A DNA stretch of 64,000 nt from Pseudoalteromonas rubra (GCF_005887095.1 NZ_PNCI01000030.1:43118-107117); one strand, 5' to 3'. Shown: positions 16,762 through 26,979, counted from the stretch's first letter. A program made the numbers and translations. Notes: generated by a model from the letters alone, not told the origin.

Positions 16762-17226
16762 ATGAATATGGTTACAAGAACGGTGCTGGGTTTACTACTT
16801 GCTTTGTGTATATCGCCAGCTCAGGCTCAGTCATTGGAGTTTGCCGGTGGTGCTGACCGAACCAATGTGATTGACGCAACAAAGTTACTGAGTCAGGCGC
16901 AGCAGTATCATCAGAGTGAGGTAACGGTGAAAGGCACAGTGACCAAAGTATGTAAAAAGCGTGGTTGCTGGATGACGCTGAATGTAGACAACACAGAGCA
17001 AATCACTGTAAAAGTACGTGATGGTGACATGGTATTTCCAATGTCGGCAGTGGGCAAAACTGCCTATGCAACAGGTCGGTTCGAAGTGTTTGAGCTGACA
17101 TTGGAAAAATCGCGTAGGTATCTGGCTCACAAAGCCGAAGAAAATGGCGAAGTGTTTGATGCAGATGCGATACAGAAGCCGATCACTGTATACAGAATCA
17201 AGCCCCGCGCAGTCACGATCCTCTGA
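16762..17226 (+). CDS. DUF4920-like secreted protein
   Basis: From the ATG at 16762 (GAGG just upstream) the product has 154 residues: a signal peptide ending near PAQAQS, then a small OB-like beta domain. The sequence VKGTVTKVCKKRGCWMTL with VKVRDGDMVFPMSAVGK is typical of DUF4920 proteins, which contain the conserved C..KGCWM and are periplasmic. Their biochemical role is not established; a metal- or redox-linked role is suggested by the two cysteines. The longer open frame from 16669 lacks a good start. The codB gene follows after about 85 bases. Confidence 0.75.
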   Translation: MNMVTRTVLGLLLALCISPAQAQSLEFAGGADRTNVIDATKLLSQAQQYHQSEVTVKGTVTKVCKKRGCWMTLNVDNTEQITVKVRDGDMVFPMSAVGKTAYATGRFEVFELTLEKSRRYLAHKAEENGEVFDADAIQKPITVYRIKPRAVTIL

Positions 17227-17311
17227 GAAAGCGCCGGATAGACTCCATAATGTTTCCACTGTTGTGTGCTGTACTTAGGTTTTACCTTTGCTATACCAAA
17301 AAGGCCACAAT

Positions 17312-18535
17312 GTGACTGAAGACAGTAACTATGGGCTCAAGCCCGTTCCAGAGTCAGCCAGAAAAGGAGGCATTGCTTTATCCCTGCTGATGCTGGGACT
17401 CACATTTTTCTCCGCCAGTATGTGGACTGGAGGCACCCTGGGTACGGGGCTTTCATTTGATGATTTTTTTCTGGCAGTATTAGTCGGTAACTTATTGCTG
17501 GGTATATACACCTCTGCACTGGGTTATATAGGTGCATCCACCGGATTGTCTACTCATTTACTGGCACGATTTTCATTTGGTGTGAAGGGATCTTGGCTGC
17601 CTTCTATGCTTTTGGGCGGCACTCAGGTCGGCTGGTTTGGTGTTGGGGTGGCGATGTTTGCCATACCTGTCCACAAGGCAACAGGGTTCGATACCAATGT
17701 ACTGATCATTTTGGCTGGCCTTGCAATGACCACAACGGTTTATTTCGGTATATCCGCTTTAATGGCGCTGTCTGTCCTTGCTGTGCCAGCGATTGCTTTG
17801 CTGGGAGGGTACTCCGTGTGGCTTGCTGTGCAAGAAGTTGGCGGGATCAGCGAGCTACAGTCACTGGTACCAGCAGATCCTATGCCTATGAGTGCTGCGA
17901 TCGCATTGGTGGTTGGGTCGTTTATTTCAGCAGGTACGTTAACTGCCGACTTTGTGCGTTTTGCCCGCCGGCCCTCAAGTGCGGTGCTGATCACGCTAAT
18001 TGCCTTTTTTCTGGGTAACAGCTTAATGTTCATTTTTGGCGCTGCCGGTGGTGCGGTAATGGGGGAATCTGACATTGCACAGGTGTTGATGCTGCAAGGT
18101 TTACTTATTCCCGCCATTGTGGTTTTAGGTCTGAACATTTGGACGACAAATGACAATGCATTGTATGCCTCAGGACTTGGTTTTGCGAATATCACCGGCT
18201 GGTCCAGTCGCAATCTGGCTGTGATCAATGGACTGATTGGCACACTCAGTGCGCTGTGGCTCTACAATCACTTTGTCAGTTGGCTTACTTTTTTGTCTGC
18301 GGCCATTCCGCCAATTGGTGGAGTGCTGATAGCCGATTATCTAATCAATAAACCGCGTTACCATGCATTTGAGCAAATGCAATGGCAAACTGTGCGTTGG
18401 AGTGCCATTGTTGCTGTCTTTGTGGGCGTGTTGCTTGGGCATCTGTTGCCTGGCATTGTCCCCCTAAATGCCGTGCTTTCGGCTGCACTCTGTTATTCGG
18501 TTGTTTCTCGGTGGGAGAGTCGTATTGCGCGATAA
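17312..18535 (+). CDS. codB: Cytosine permease CodB
   Basis: The protein (407 residues from the GTG at 17312, with AAGG seven bases upstream) follows Escherichia coli CodB closely throughout: PVPESARKGGIALSLLMLGL, LLARFSFGVKGSWLPS, GGTQVGWFGVGVAMFAIPV, FISAGTLTADFVRF, NIWTTNDNALYASGLGFANI. It is an NCS1-family cytosine:H+ symporter with about 12 membrane helices. In E. coli codB is cotranscribed with the cytosine deaminase codA; no codA is seen here, as the next gene is a drug-type exporter. The deaminase would have to lie elsewhere. Confidence 0.93.
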   Translation: MTEDSNYGLKPVPESARKGGIALSLLMLGLTFFSASMWTGGTLGTGLSFDDFFLAVLVGNLLLGIYTSALGYIGASTGLSTHLLARFSFGVKGSWLPSMLLGGTQVGWFGVGVAMFAIPVHKATGFDTNVLIILAGLAMTTTVYFGISALMALSVLAVPAIALLGGYSVWLAVQEVGGISELQSLVPADPMPMSAAIALVVGSFISAGTLTADFVRFARRPSSAVLITLIAFFLGNSLMFIFGAAGGAVMGESDIAQVLMLQGLLIPAIVVLGLNIWTTNDNALYASGLGFANITGWSSRNLAVINGLIGTLSALWLYNHFVSWLTFLSAAIPPIGGVLIADYLINKPRYHAFEQMQWQTVRWSAIVAVFVGVLLGHLLPGIVPLNAVLSAALCYSVVSRWESRIAR

Positions 18536-18611
18536 CTGCAACTGAGTGTGCGTGCGGATTGATACCTAAAATGATACAATTCGTGTCCCTCACACTCTCA
18601 TTTGGCACTCA

Positions 18612-19805
18612 ATGGACGATACCGAAAAGTATTTTAATATTCGTGTAATACTACCGCTGTTAGCAAGTATTGTGGCAATTACTCCTTTAGCGATAGACAT
18701 GTACCTGCCCGCAATGCTGGTGATAGCCGACAGCCTGGGTACAGACATGCCCCAGGTCCAGGTTTCGCTCAGTATTTATCTTGCCGGTTATGCTATTGGT
18801 ATGATGGTATTTGGTCCTCTTGCAGATCAATTGGGCAGGCGAAAATTGGCATTATTTGGGCTGGGTGGTTTTGCTGTTAGCTCATTTTTAATCGCATTTA
18901 GCAGCGATGTTTCGCAACTATGGTTCTTGCGTGCAGCGCAGGCATTTACAGGCTCAGCGGCGACTGTAGTAGTGCCTGGGATCATACGACATATCTATCA
19001 GGCCAACACTGCAAAAGGTATGTCCTATGTCTCTATGATCATGATGGTCGCGCCCCTGATTGCCCCCAGTGTGGGGTCGGCCATTATGGGGTTGGCAAGC
19101 TGGCAGTGGATTTTTCTTACGCTGGCAAGTTATGCCATTGTGGTCATGATCCTCGCTTACTTCTATCTTGTGGAAGTGCCTATTTATAAAAGTGACAAGC
19201 GAGGTTTTCACTTGTTCCTGGATAGCTATGCAACGGTATTGGGTAAACGCAGTGCGTTGCCCGATATCCTGAGTTCTATGCTGGTATCTTTTGGCTTCTT
19301 TTGTTTTCTCACCTCTGTGTCCTTTGTTTATCTCGATTACTTTGGAGTATCTGAACAGCTTTTTGGGGTGCTGTTTGCCTTTAATGTTGTGGCGCTGATG
19401 TTGGGAAATTTTATTAATACAAGGCTAGTGCCCAAAGTGGGCTCACGCAAAATGTTGTACTACGGCCTGTTGCTTGGTTTGCTCAGTGCATCCGCGTTAC
19501 TAATATTTAGCCTGATGGATTTGTCTTTGTATTACATTGTGCTGAGTATTGCGCCTTTGATGATGAGCTTGGGGGTCAGCGCAGCCAACGCAGATGCGCT
19601 CATTTTACTTGAGTTTGAGAAAAACTCGGGTACAGCGACGGCAGTGATCGGAACGCTCAGGTTTGGTAGCGGGGCTCTGGTAGGACCTTTGCTTGCCTTG
19701 CTCCATGCTAACAACACGGTTCCTTTTTCAGCAATGATGTTTGGTGCGGTTGCTATCACGGCTTTGGTTCAGGGTTGCCATTTTATTACGCATCGCCACA
19801 AATAA
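18612..19805 (+). CDS. Bcr/CflA-family multidrug efflux MFS transporter
   Basis: The 397-residue protein has about 12 membrane helices. Its N-terminus (ITPLAIDMYLPAMLVIADSLG, then VSLSIYLAGYAIGMMVFGPLADQLGRRK) carries the Bcr/CflA signature, including the GPLADQLGRR motif A loop. Members export bicyclomycin, chloramphenicol, florfenicol or sulphonamides by proton antiport; the substrate here is unknown. It lies 76 bases after codB in the same direction. A hairpin terminator follows at 19826. Confidence 0.9.
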   Translation: MDDTEKYFNIRVILPLLASIVAITPLAIDMYLPAMLVIADSLGTDMPQVQVSLSIYLAGYAIGMMVFGPLADQLGRRKLALFGLGGFAVSSFLIAFSSDVSQLWFLRAAQAFTGSAATVVVPGIIRHIYQANTAKGMSYVSMIMMVAPLIAPSVGSAIMGLASWQWIFLTLASYAIVVMILAYFYLVEVPIYKSDKRGFHLFLDSYATVLGKRSALPDILSSMLVSFGFFCFLTSVSFVYLDYFGVSEQLFGVLFAFNVVALMLGNFINTRLVPKVGSRKMLYYGLLLGLLSASALLIFSLMDLSLYYIVLSIAPLMMSLGVSAANADALILLEFEKNSGTATAVIGTLRFGSGALVGPLLALLHANNTVPFSAMMFGAVAITALVQGCHFITHRHK

Positions 19806-19825
19806 CCTGTAAGATAAAAACGAAA

Positions 19826-19850
19826 ATGCCAGCCCGGGTAAGGCTGGCAT
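19826..19850. terminator. Hairpin terminator between convergent genes
   Basis: Nine-base-pair stem ATGCCAGCC / GGCTGGCAT around a seven-base loop, between the Bcr/CflA gene and the convergent LipL32-like gene. An A-run precedes and short T-tracts follow, so it may serve both. Confidence 0.7.
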
Positions 19851-19879
19851 AACTTAATTGGTCTGTGAAATTGTCTGGA

Positions 19880-20566
19880 TCACAGCTTATTGTTTACCAG
19901 TGCGTCTAATTCAGACAACGATGCCGCAATTTTTACACCAGGTACATTGGTACCTATGGTTGCTTCAAAAGAGCCTTCAACCGACGAGCGGAATGATGTA
20001 AAGCCGATGCGATATACACCACGTACCAGTGCTTCGGTCGGGTTATTCATCGACGTTGTTTTACGCAACAATGAGTTATAGCTAGCACCACTTGGATTCG
20101 CTGGCAATTCGCTGCTGTCATCATTACGCCCCAGGTTTTGCAGTACTTTCCCGCCGTCAGCAATGCTGCCGCTGTCTATGATGTTCATACGATCTAAGAC
20201 GATATAGGTATCGAAAAACTTGTTGGCGTCCTTTGCCATACCTGGTTTAAAGTTTGCGTGAACAAAGTCTTTGTCACCAGGCGTAGCGACGGCAGGTGAA
20301 ATCATTGAAACGCCAATTTCATCTACTGCTGCAGGCACCCAGACATACAGATAGTAAGTGTCTTTACCTTTATATTTACCCTCAGGCACAACAGATTTAT
20401 CAACATAGCCAAAGTAGTTGCTGTAATTGGCATAAGGGAGACGTGCTTCAATCCCGGCTACACCTTCAGAGACAGAGCTTTTAAGGTGTGGACCAGTACT
20501 CATACAACCTGCAAGAGTGGTTAGCGCAATCAGAGGGAGGATCTTTCCGGTTAACTTCATTTTCAT
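19880..20566 (-). CDS. LipL32-family surface lipoprotein
   Basis: The 228-residue protein has a lipobox (LAGC, Cys21) and then matches the Leptospira major lipoprotein LipL32 in order: LPYANYSNYFGYVD, YYLYVWVPAAVDEIGVSMISP, PGDKDF, FFDTYIVLDRMNII, YNSLLR, LVRGVYRIGFTSFRSSVEGSF. The family is known mainly from Leptospira plus a few marine gammaproteobacteria (a homologue from Pseudoalteromonas tunicata has been reported). The Asp-rich calcium-binding stretch of leptospiral LipL32 is reduced here to a NDDSSE segment. Function outside Leptospira is unknown. It appears monocistronic, with about 250 bases before the next gene. Confidence 0.85.
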   Translation of the reverse strand: MKMKLTGKILPLIALTTLAGCMSTGPHLKSSVSEGVAGIEARLPYANYSNYFGYVDKSVVPEGKYKGKDTYYLYVWVPAAVDEIGVSMISPAVATPGDKDFVHANFKPGMAKDANKFFDTYIVLDRMNIIDSGSIADGGKVLQNLGRNDDSSELPANPSGASYNSLLRKTTSMNNPTEALVRGVYRIGFTSFRSSVEGSFEATIGTNVPGVKIAASLSELDALVNNKL

Positions 20567-20822
20567 TGTGTTGACTCCATGTCACCATTTTAAATTCGTT
20601 CGAATTATAGGCATGTACTGGAGAAAGTAAAACAAATTTTTACGCATTTACCAGGATGACAAGATACGCTGACCCTCTTAAAATTTAACGAATGACAGAG
20701 CAATAATGCGTTGGGCAGGTATACGGTGATGACTGCTTTTTGCACTGAGGTTTAATAGCATTACCGGACACACAAGGCTGTTACCAATGCGACATATACG
20801 TCTGTAGCACACGAATTTGCAC

Positions 20823-22391
20823 CTAGCGAACAAGTTTAAATTGTTGAATTTGGCGATTTAGCTGGAGTGACATTTCACTGAGCTGAGAAGCATATTGTAA
20901 ATTGGTTTCCGAGTTGCTTAAAAACTGACTGGAAGCATCCTGTATATTGTTGGTGTTCTGACGTATGTCATTGGTCATGGCCGATTGCTGCTCGGCGGCT
21001 GTGGCTATTTGTGATGCCATGGCATTGATATCGCTGATAAGATTGGCGATATCCCGAAAGCTGCGGGATGCATTGCTGGCGTCATCGACACTGGCCGAGG
21101 TTAGTTCGTAGCACTGGTTCATGGTCTCAACGGCAGAGTGAGACGTTGATTGCAAGGTATTGATCATTGCAGAGATCTCTTCTGTTGAGGCGTGGGTGCG
21201 CTGCGACAGTACCCTCACTTCATCGGCCACGACTGCAAAACCACGGCCCTGCTCACCGGCCCGGGCGGCTTCAATGGCCGCGTTTAGCGCAAGCAGATTG
21301 GTTTGCTCCGAGATCCCCCGAATGGTCGCTACAATAGTACTAATTTGCTGACTACTTTGCTCCAGCTGGTCGAGCACCTTAGTGGCATCTTTGACCCTGG
21401 ATGACAGTGAATCTATGGTTTGTTCAAACTTGCTCGCCAACGTCTGGCCTGTACGGCTGCTTTCTACAGCTTCACGCAGCGAAGAGGCTGTTTGTTCGGC
21501 GTTGCTCGCTATTTCCCCGGTTGCGAATGTCATTTGCTCGACGGCGGATGATATTTTAACGATCTCAGATTGTTGCTCCTGTGCTGCCTGAGCACTGCTT
21601 TGTGCCTGAGAGGTGGTGTCTTCAGCTTGTTTGGTAAGCGCTACAGCTGTGTTTGCCGTATCGAGTAAGGTATTGTTTAGTCTGTCAAAAAAGCCATTAA
21701 CAATGCGCGACAAGTTGGTTTCTTCCGCCGCTTCTATGCGGTCTGTTAAGTCACCGTCTGCGCCTTTTTGCACCAGGCCTATCACCTGACTGGAAGCAAC
21801 AAATTTAATATTGCCATCAAGAATATAGTAGATGGCAATGGCTGCGCCTATCAGGGCAATTACAATATGGTACAGCAAAGGCGCGATCAGCCCCCAAGTG
21901 GTTTGCTCACCCCAGGAGAAAATAATAATGGGCGTGCCCCATAATTGTGCGCCAATGCTCTGACAGTAGGTCAGAGTGAGATGGTGGGCAACGGTCACAC
22001 CAATGAGGGCCACTAAGGGCATGACATCCCGGTAGCGAATCAATATTGTAAAGTTAAGAAAGAAAATAAAATGACCTTCGCCCAGACCATTCGCCTGTTG
22101 AATGGTAATGGCCATCATCGCAGTTAATCCGACCGCCATAATAATGCGAGTCATAAATGCACCTGGCATGGTTTTATATGCAGCGAGGCAAGTCGCAAAA
22201 ACAATCCCGCCACCAAGGATACCCAGCATAAAGTAACCGTTTTGCCATGGTGTAAGCAGGGCCACCATAAAATAAAACGCCAGCAGGGTCATCAGCACTA
22301 CTTTATCCGCGCGTTTAAAGTCCTCGTCAAACCTGGCTTTCATATAATCGCTGAGGTTATCGTCATAACAAATTAGCAGGTTTTTAAGCAT
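20823..22391 (-). CDS. Methyl-accepting chemotaxis protein with multi-span membrane N-terminus
   Basis: The 522-residue protein has about six hydrophobic segments in residues 30-190 and no periplasmic sensor loop of usual size. A long coiled-coil signalling domain follows. The receptor tip is clear: [19 protein letters not shown] followed by [18 protein letters not shown]. The membrane part may itself sense, as in other receptors with multi-span N-termini. It starts 11 bases after the stop of the SCO-like gene, so the two are probably an operon. Confidence 0.9.
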   Translation of the reverse strand: MLKNLLICYDDNLSDYMKARFDEDFKRADKVVLMTLLAFYFMVALLTPWQNGYFMLGILGGGIVFATCLAAYKTMPGAFMTRIIMAVGLTAMMAITIQQANGLGEGHFIFFLNFTILIRYRDVMPLVALIGVTVAHHLTLTYCQSIGAQLWGTPIIIFSWGEQTTWGLIAPLLYHIVIALIGAAIAIYYILDGNIKFVASSQVIGLVQKGADGDLTDRIEAAEETNLSRIVNGFFDRLNNTLLDTANTAVALTKQAEDTTSQAQSSAQAAQEQQSEIVKISSAVEQMTFATGEIASNAEQTASSLREAVESSRTGQTLASKFEQTIDSLSSRVKDATKVLDQLEQSSQQISTIVATIRGISEQTNLLALNAAIEAARAGEQGRGFAVVADEVRVLSQRTHASTEEISAMINTLQSTSHSAVETMNQCYELTSASVDDASNASRSFRDIANLISDINAMASQIATAAEQQSAMTNDIRQNTNNIQDASSQFLSNSETNLQYASQLSEMSLQLNRQIQQFKLVR

Positions 22392-22402
22392 GGTGTGCCT
22401 CG

Positions 22403-22918
22403 TTAATAAAGCTCATCTTGTAGCGTTTTAAAATCAAAGACGTCTGGATTGTAAGCCTTGACTATGCGCCATTGCTGTTGCGACCGGGCAAGCAGATAAG
22501 TGCGCCCCTGATGCCGGATAAGCTCGCCATCTTGCTGAATATTTAAGCCAAAATCTCGGCTCAGTTGAGAAAGAGATGCTCCAACGGCATGGACGCCAGA
22601 AAAAGCGCTATGATAAGAGCGAGCATGCCGCTGTGCCTGTTGCGTTGAACTATTCTTGTCAATATCAACAAACACCACCTGCGGCCATTGGTCTTGTCGC
22701 CCAGTATTTTCTAGTAAACTTTTTAAAATCAGCAATGTAGTGGGGCACACACCACCGCAATGGCTAAAGCCAAAGAACACCACCGCTTTATCGCTACCCG
22801 AGTGCTCTAAAAAAGGCGCTTCCACTGTGCGATTACTTTCAAGCGGTACAAATGGCAGCCCAAAAATAACCCCCAGCAGCAGGCAAAGCAGCAACACCAT
22901 AAACGATGATTTCAGCAT
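22403..22918 (-). CDS. SCO1/SenC family thioredoxin-like protein
   Basis: The 171-residue protein has an N-terminal membrane anchor or signal (residues 5-25) and the SCO motif in [15 protein letters not shown] (CxxxCP). SCO proteins deliver copper to the CuA site of cytochrome oxidase or act as thiol-disulphide reductases. The conserved distal His expected about 90 residues later is not obvious, although [11 protein letters not shown] supplies one candidate. It lies upstream of, and probably cotranscribed with, a chemoreceptor, an unusual partner for a cytochrome oxidase assembly factor. Confidence 0.85.
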   Translation of the reverse strand: MLKSSFMVLLLCLLLGVIFGLPFVPLESNRTVEAPFLEHSGSDKAVVFFGFSHCGGVCPTTLLILKSLLENTGRQDQWPQVVFVDIDKNSSTQQAQRHARSYHSAFSGVHAVGASLSQLSRDFGLNIQQDGELIRHQGRTYLLARSQQQWRIVKAYNPDVFDFKTLQDELY

Positions 22919-23144
22919 AGCGCTATTAACAACAAGGCCTTGATCTATGAACCATTAGTAAACTGTAGACAGTAAATGGATAGGCAGCAAATGATTTACC
23001 TTTTTGCACATCTTTGGGTAAAATAATATTTCTTTGAAGTGGAAATTAGATTAAAATACCCATAATGGCAACAAAAGGAGTTTGTTCAGACAGTTTCACC
23101 TGTACTGCATTGCTCCTTACTCCTCACAAGAAGTAATTGTACAA

Positions 23145-23912
23145 GTGGAAAATAATAATATCTCCTCTTCCTTTCAGAGTGGTCTACTGAGTCTGCCTCT
23201 CGTCGCTCGATTACTTCAAAAGTCAATTGATCCCTCCCAATTGTTACATGAGTTTGACCCTGAGGTTGAGTCACACCCTGAGCTGATTGATACGCAGTTA
23301 CAGCGTGCCGCTAAAAGTATCGGTTTTAAGTCAAAAAGCGACCAAACAAATATCGAAAAGATAGATGGCAAAGTTTTCCCCATTTTTGCTCTGTACCTTG
23401 ATGGTCACTATTTTGTGGTTGCAAAGCCACAGCAGATGCAACTGAAGCGGGGTTGTCTAGATGCGCTGACCGAAGGTCACTACTTATTGCTAACACCACG
23501 AAGTGTATTACTTAAGGCGAATAATTATAGGTTTACAATGATTTTAATAAATAAAATATACGGTTCTTTTGTTTTTTTAGTTGGTCTGCTAGATAAATAC
23601 AGATATTGGCTTTTATGGGTTGTTATATTTTCTCCTGTTCTAATACCAGTTGATAAAGAGTATCCAATCGTTCAAAGAGAAGTTATCTATGATTACTTTG
23701 AAATGAAAGACTCAAGGTTTGATGCTGGCGTATATGGCTATATAGCTGGGGAAAAGAAAGTTTGGAACATTTCAAGCGCTGAAACTTATCTCTTGTCTGG
23801 GTTGAAAAAAGGTCAGGTAGTATTGATAAAGTCAGAAATGTGTAATGAGAAAAACCACTGTGGTCTTATTTTGAAGTTGCAGCATGGGACACGAGTTTTA
23901 ATAGATAGGTAG
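23145..23912 (+). CDS. Orphan C39-like (type I secretion) domain fused to an unknown membrane/C-terminal region
   Basis: Residues 1 to about 125 follow the inactive C39-like domain at the N-terminus of RTX/HlyB- and LapB-type ABC exporters: two helices (LPLVARLLQKSIDPSQLLHE), a middle QLQRAAKSIGFKSK, the GHYFVVAK strand, and LTEGHYLLLTPRS. In real exporters a six-helix membrane domain and ATPase follow. Here they are replaced by one or two hydrophobic segments and about 90 residues of unrecognised sequence, in DNA that turns markedly AT-rich from about 23520. It may be a truncated exporter, or a stand-alone docking domain. The start is uncertain (GTG 23145; a TTG at 23082 sits too close to an AAGGAG). 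Confidence 0.5.
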   Translation: MENNNISSSFQSGLLSLPLVARLLQKSIDPSQLLHEFDPEVESHPELIDTQLQRAAKSIGFKSKSDQTNIEKIDGKVFPIFALYLDGHYFVVAKPQQMQLKRGCLDALTEGHYLLLTPRSVLLKANNYRFTMILINKIYGSFVFLVGLLDKYRYWLLWVVIFSPVLIPVDKEYPIVQREVIYDYFEMKDSRFDAGVYGYIAGEKKVWNISSAETYLLSGLKKGQVVLIKSEMCNEKNHCGLILKLQHGTRVLIDR

Positions 23913-24092
23913 TTTATGATTTTACTTTTTAAGTAATGAAATTGGTTGTGAAGATTATTCGAGTTTTTGCAAAGAAGTTTTAATTTTTGTTCTGGTTTTA
24001 ATGGGGGCTTGTGGTGAGGTGTGGGACGTGGTTTTTATTTTTTATGTAGATCTTGGGTTTTGATTTATAACCGATTTAAATTTTGTGGTTTT

Positions 24093-24461
24093 ATGGTGAT
24101 GAAAAAAATAGTTCCGATTTCGATGTTTTATAACTTTTATTATTTGTGTTCTTTTGTTTTGCTTGTTTCTTTTTTGGTTTTGGGCTTCTATTCTTTGCCT
24201 TGGTTTCATGCTTTGTCATTTTTCGTTCCCTTCTTTTCTTTGAAAGTAATGGGGTTTTATTATGATGGGGGGATTAGGTTTTTTTATCTTTTTAGATTTT
24301 TGGTTGTTTTGATTTTGTTGCTTTTTTATTCTTATTATTGGGTTGGTGATAGTGACGAAAAAGTCAGTTTTGAAGCGCTTCTCACTGTAATGCTTATATT
24401 GCCTTCTATTTATGTTATTTTTCATGCTTTTTTCGATTCGCTTTTTTGTAAAGATAGTTAA
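24093..24461 (+). CDS. Hypothetical AT-rich membrane protein
   Basis: A 122-residue, very hydrophobic product rich in Phe, Leu and Tyr, with about four predicted membrane segments and no recognised motif. Its DNA is far more AT-rich, with long T-runs, than the surrounding genes, which suggests recent acquisition together with the tail of the preceding gene. The start may be ATG 24093 or 24099. Low-complexity T-rich DNA can give hydrophobic open frames by chance, so the gene itself is uncertain. Confidence 0.4.
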   Translation: MVMKKIVPISMFYNFYYLCSFVLLVSFLVLGFYSLPWFHALSFFVPFFSLKVMGFYYDGGIRFFYLFRFLVVLILLLFYSYYWVGDSDEKVSFEALLTVMLILPSIYVIFHAFFDSLFCKDS

Positions 24462-24700
24462 TACGGAATTTTAAACGTTTTTTTGCACCAATAATAAAAG
24501 GGTTGGTTGTAAAATATACATCAAAGAGGGCGCGATGATGGGGTCTGTGAAAGTAGAAAACCTGTAATGCCGGTACGCTGCCAGACATGACTCCAGTTGG
24601 CTACCTTGAGGCTGCATAATTCTACTAATGAGCTGTACTAGGTTGGGTGGAGTTGCACACTCTATCGTAGAGTAGTTAACGTTGTTTCGTTTTCATAGAA

Positions 24701-24729
24701 AAAAGGCTTGCCAATCTGGCAAACCTTTT
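24701..24729 (-). terminator. Terminator of the S9 peptidase gene
   Basis: A stem AAAAGG-TTGCCA pairs with TGGCAA-CCTTTT (one internal mismatch) around an ATC loop, 28 bases beyond the minus-strand stop. Read on the minus strand, the stem is followed by a T-rich stretch. Confidence 0.8.
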
Positions 24730-24756
24730 GTCTTTTAAACCATAAAAAACAGCAGT

Positions 24757-26820
24757 TTATTTATTCTGCTCTTTCACCGCTTTTAATTTGGCAGCATGGT
24801 CAATTTCATACGCTGGCATGTCTTTGTTGCCGTGGATCAGGTAGTTATCCATCCAGCGCATTAAGCGCAGGCTGTAGTCGTACTGAGCAGCAACTTTGCG
24901 GTTACCATGGCCTTCGCCCGGGTAGTAAACTAGACGTACGTCTTTGTCTTGTACCTTCATATAGCGGTACAGTTCCATAGACTGAGCTGGGTGAACGCGC
25001 GGATCGTCTTTACCATGCATGATCAACAGTGGGGTTTTCGACTGGCCAGCCCAGTAAATTGGGCTGCGCTCAAGATACCACTGCCATTTCTGCCATGGGT
25101 AAGAGCGGGCATGTACCAGGAACATTTCGTTTGAAATATCGGTCGTACCAAACTTAGACAGCTGGTTGGTCACACCTACAAACATCACACTGGCTGCAAA
25201 GTGCTCGGTCAGTTTAGTTGCGCCCCAGGCAGACGCGTAACCACCGTAAGAGCCACCTGTGATACCAACACGCTTGGTGTCAACCAGGCCCATGTTAACC
25301 AGGTACTCTTTCATGTCGACCAGATCGTCAAACTCTTTGCCAGCATAGTCGCCCTGGCCCAGTTTAGAGTAGTCCACGCCTTTGCCCGTTGAACCACGAT
25401 AGTTCGGGTAGAATACGGCATAGCCGCGTGCCGCACCCATTTGACCTGGATCTGAGTAGCTGGTCAGCCAGCCATTTCTGTCGTGACTTTCTGGGCCACC
25501 GTGTACCGCCATGATCAGAGGGTAACGTTTGCCTTCCTGATAATCCAGTGGGTAGATAAGTACACCACCAATCTCAACACCGTCACGGGCTTTGAAGTTA
25601 ATCGCTTCTTGTTTCGCCAGGCGCTTGTTGTTCAACCAGGGGTTTGAATCGGTTAAACGAGTTGGTTTTTTGGAACGGACCATGAACACTTCGCTTGGGT
25701 GTTTCGGGCTTTCAGCACGTACACCAATGGTCTTGTCTGAATCTGAAACAGACAGGCTGTGCGCGATGAACTTGCCTTCTTTAACCAGCTTTTTGTATTT
25801 GCTTGAACCTACTTTGACCTGGCCAATGAAAGTTTCAACGCCTACATCGGCAATGAAGTTCAGTACGTTTTTGCGGTTTGACCACTCGAAGTCTTTGAAG
25901 TGGCCCATAAAGTTAGGGATCCACTCTTCTACTTTTCCGGTTTTAGCATTGGCCAGGAATAAACGGCCTTTGGCCGGGTCGTGTTTGTCTTCGGCGCCTA
26001 AAATGGCAATGTATTTACCATCGTGTGAGAATTCCGCTTCACCCAGCTTACCTTCGGTTTTAAACGAGGTGGTGATTTTCTGCGTTGCCACATCCATCAC
26101 ATGCCACTGCGACTTCATATACTGATCATCAATTAGCGCCGTTGGCTGGGTTTTTACCAATAACTTGCTGGCATCGTCAGACCAGTTGATGTCGCTGACG
26201 TAACCCTCGACAGGCATCACGGCAGGCGTCAGAGGTTTATTGGTCTGTACCAGGTCCACTAAATGTAGCTGTTTGTTTTTCAGGCCCAGCTCATACACTT
26301 CAGCCATAAAGCCCAGCTTTTTAAGCTCTTTCTCGCTTGCATCTTTGGCCGGCATAGCCAGAATTGCAACCTGCTTGCCGTTCGGGCTAAGACGGTACTT
26401 ATTGATTGAAGTGCCTTTGAGCGACAATACTTTTTGGGCTTCACCGCCGTCTACCGCAATGCGATATAGCGAGGTGAATTTGTCTTCTTTTTTCTTGGCT
26501 GTGAAGTAAATGAATTTGCCATCTGCTGACCACTCAATTTTGCCTACGTTGATTTTGCCTGTAATAAAAGGGACTTCATTGCCTTCGTCATCAACCACAT
26601 ACAGCTCGCTGTAGTTTTTACCGTTGCTGTCTACATACAGCTCACGTGGTACGGAGCGACGAAATGCAACCGATTCGCCATCCGGGCTCACTGCTGTTTG
26701 AATAACGCGTTGAATAGTAGGAATATCTTCAACTGTGATTGTATCTTTTGCCGATGCGGCAAAGGTGCTGGCACTGGCAAGACCAATGGCGAGCGCGAGG
26801 GTAGTTTTTATAAGCTTCAT
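24757..26820 (-). CDS. Prolyl oligopeptidase family (S9) peptidase, secreted
   Basis: The 687-residue protein has a signal peptide (ALAIGLASASTFAAS), a beta-propeller of WD/TolB-like repeats (residues about 45-400), and a C-terminal alpha/beta hydrolase domain. The catalytic Ser is in GGSYGGY, the Asp in HGKDDPRV, and the His in GEGHGN. These are the active-site motifs of S9C acylaminoacyl- and dipeptidyl-peptidases. It would act in the periplasm on short peptides. Monocistronic, with its own terminator. A second S9 homologue at 31502 lacks the serine. Confidence 0.93.
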   Translation of the reverse strand: MKLIKTTLALAIGLASASTFAASAKDTITVEDIPTIQRVIQTAVSPDGESVAFRRSVPRELYVDSNGKNYSELYVVDDEGNEVPFITGKINVGKIEWSADGKFIYFTAKKKEDKFTSLYRIAVDGGEAQKVLSLKGTSINKYRLSPNGKQVAILAMPAKDASEKELKKLGFMAEVYELGLKNKQLHLVDLVQTNKPLTPAVMPVEGYVSDINWSDDASKLLVKTQPTALIDDQYMKSQWHVMDVATQKITTSFKTEGKLGEAEFSHDGKYIAILGAEDKHDPAKGRLFLANAKTGKVEEWIPNFMGHFKDFEWSNRKNVLNFIADVGVETFIGQVKVGSSKYKKLVKEGKFIAHSLSVSDSDKTIGVRAESPKHPSEVFMVRSKKPTRLTDSNPWLNNKRLAKQEAINFKARDGVEIGGVLIYPLDYQEGKRYPLIMAVHGGPESHDRNGWLTSYSDPGQMGAARGYAVFYPNYRGSTGKGVDYSKLGQGDYAGKEFDDLVDMKEYLVNMGLVDTKRVGITGGSYGGYASAWGATKLTEHFAASVMFVGVTNQLSKFGTTDISNEMFLVHARSYPWQKWQWYLERSPIYWAGQSKTPLLIMHGKDDPRVHPAQSMELYRYMKVQDKDVRLVYYPGEGHGNRKVAAQYDYSLRLMRWMDNYLIHGNKDMPAYEIDHAAKLKAVKEQNK

Positions 26821-26979
26821 AAATGTTCTCTGGATTACACTTTTTATAAACTAGACCGCAAGGTGTAGTGCTACTGGGCCACATTTTACGTTAGCATAGA
26901 TTGAAAACCAGTGTTTGCGATTAACCGTCAGCTTTATGGGACAAATAATTGCGACATATCAACTAAATGACATCTTTTA

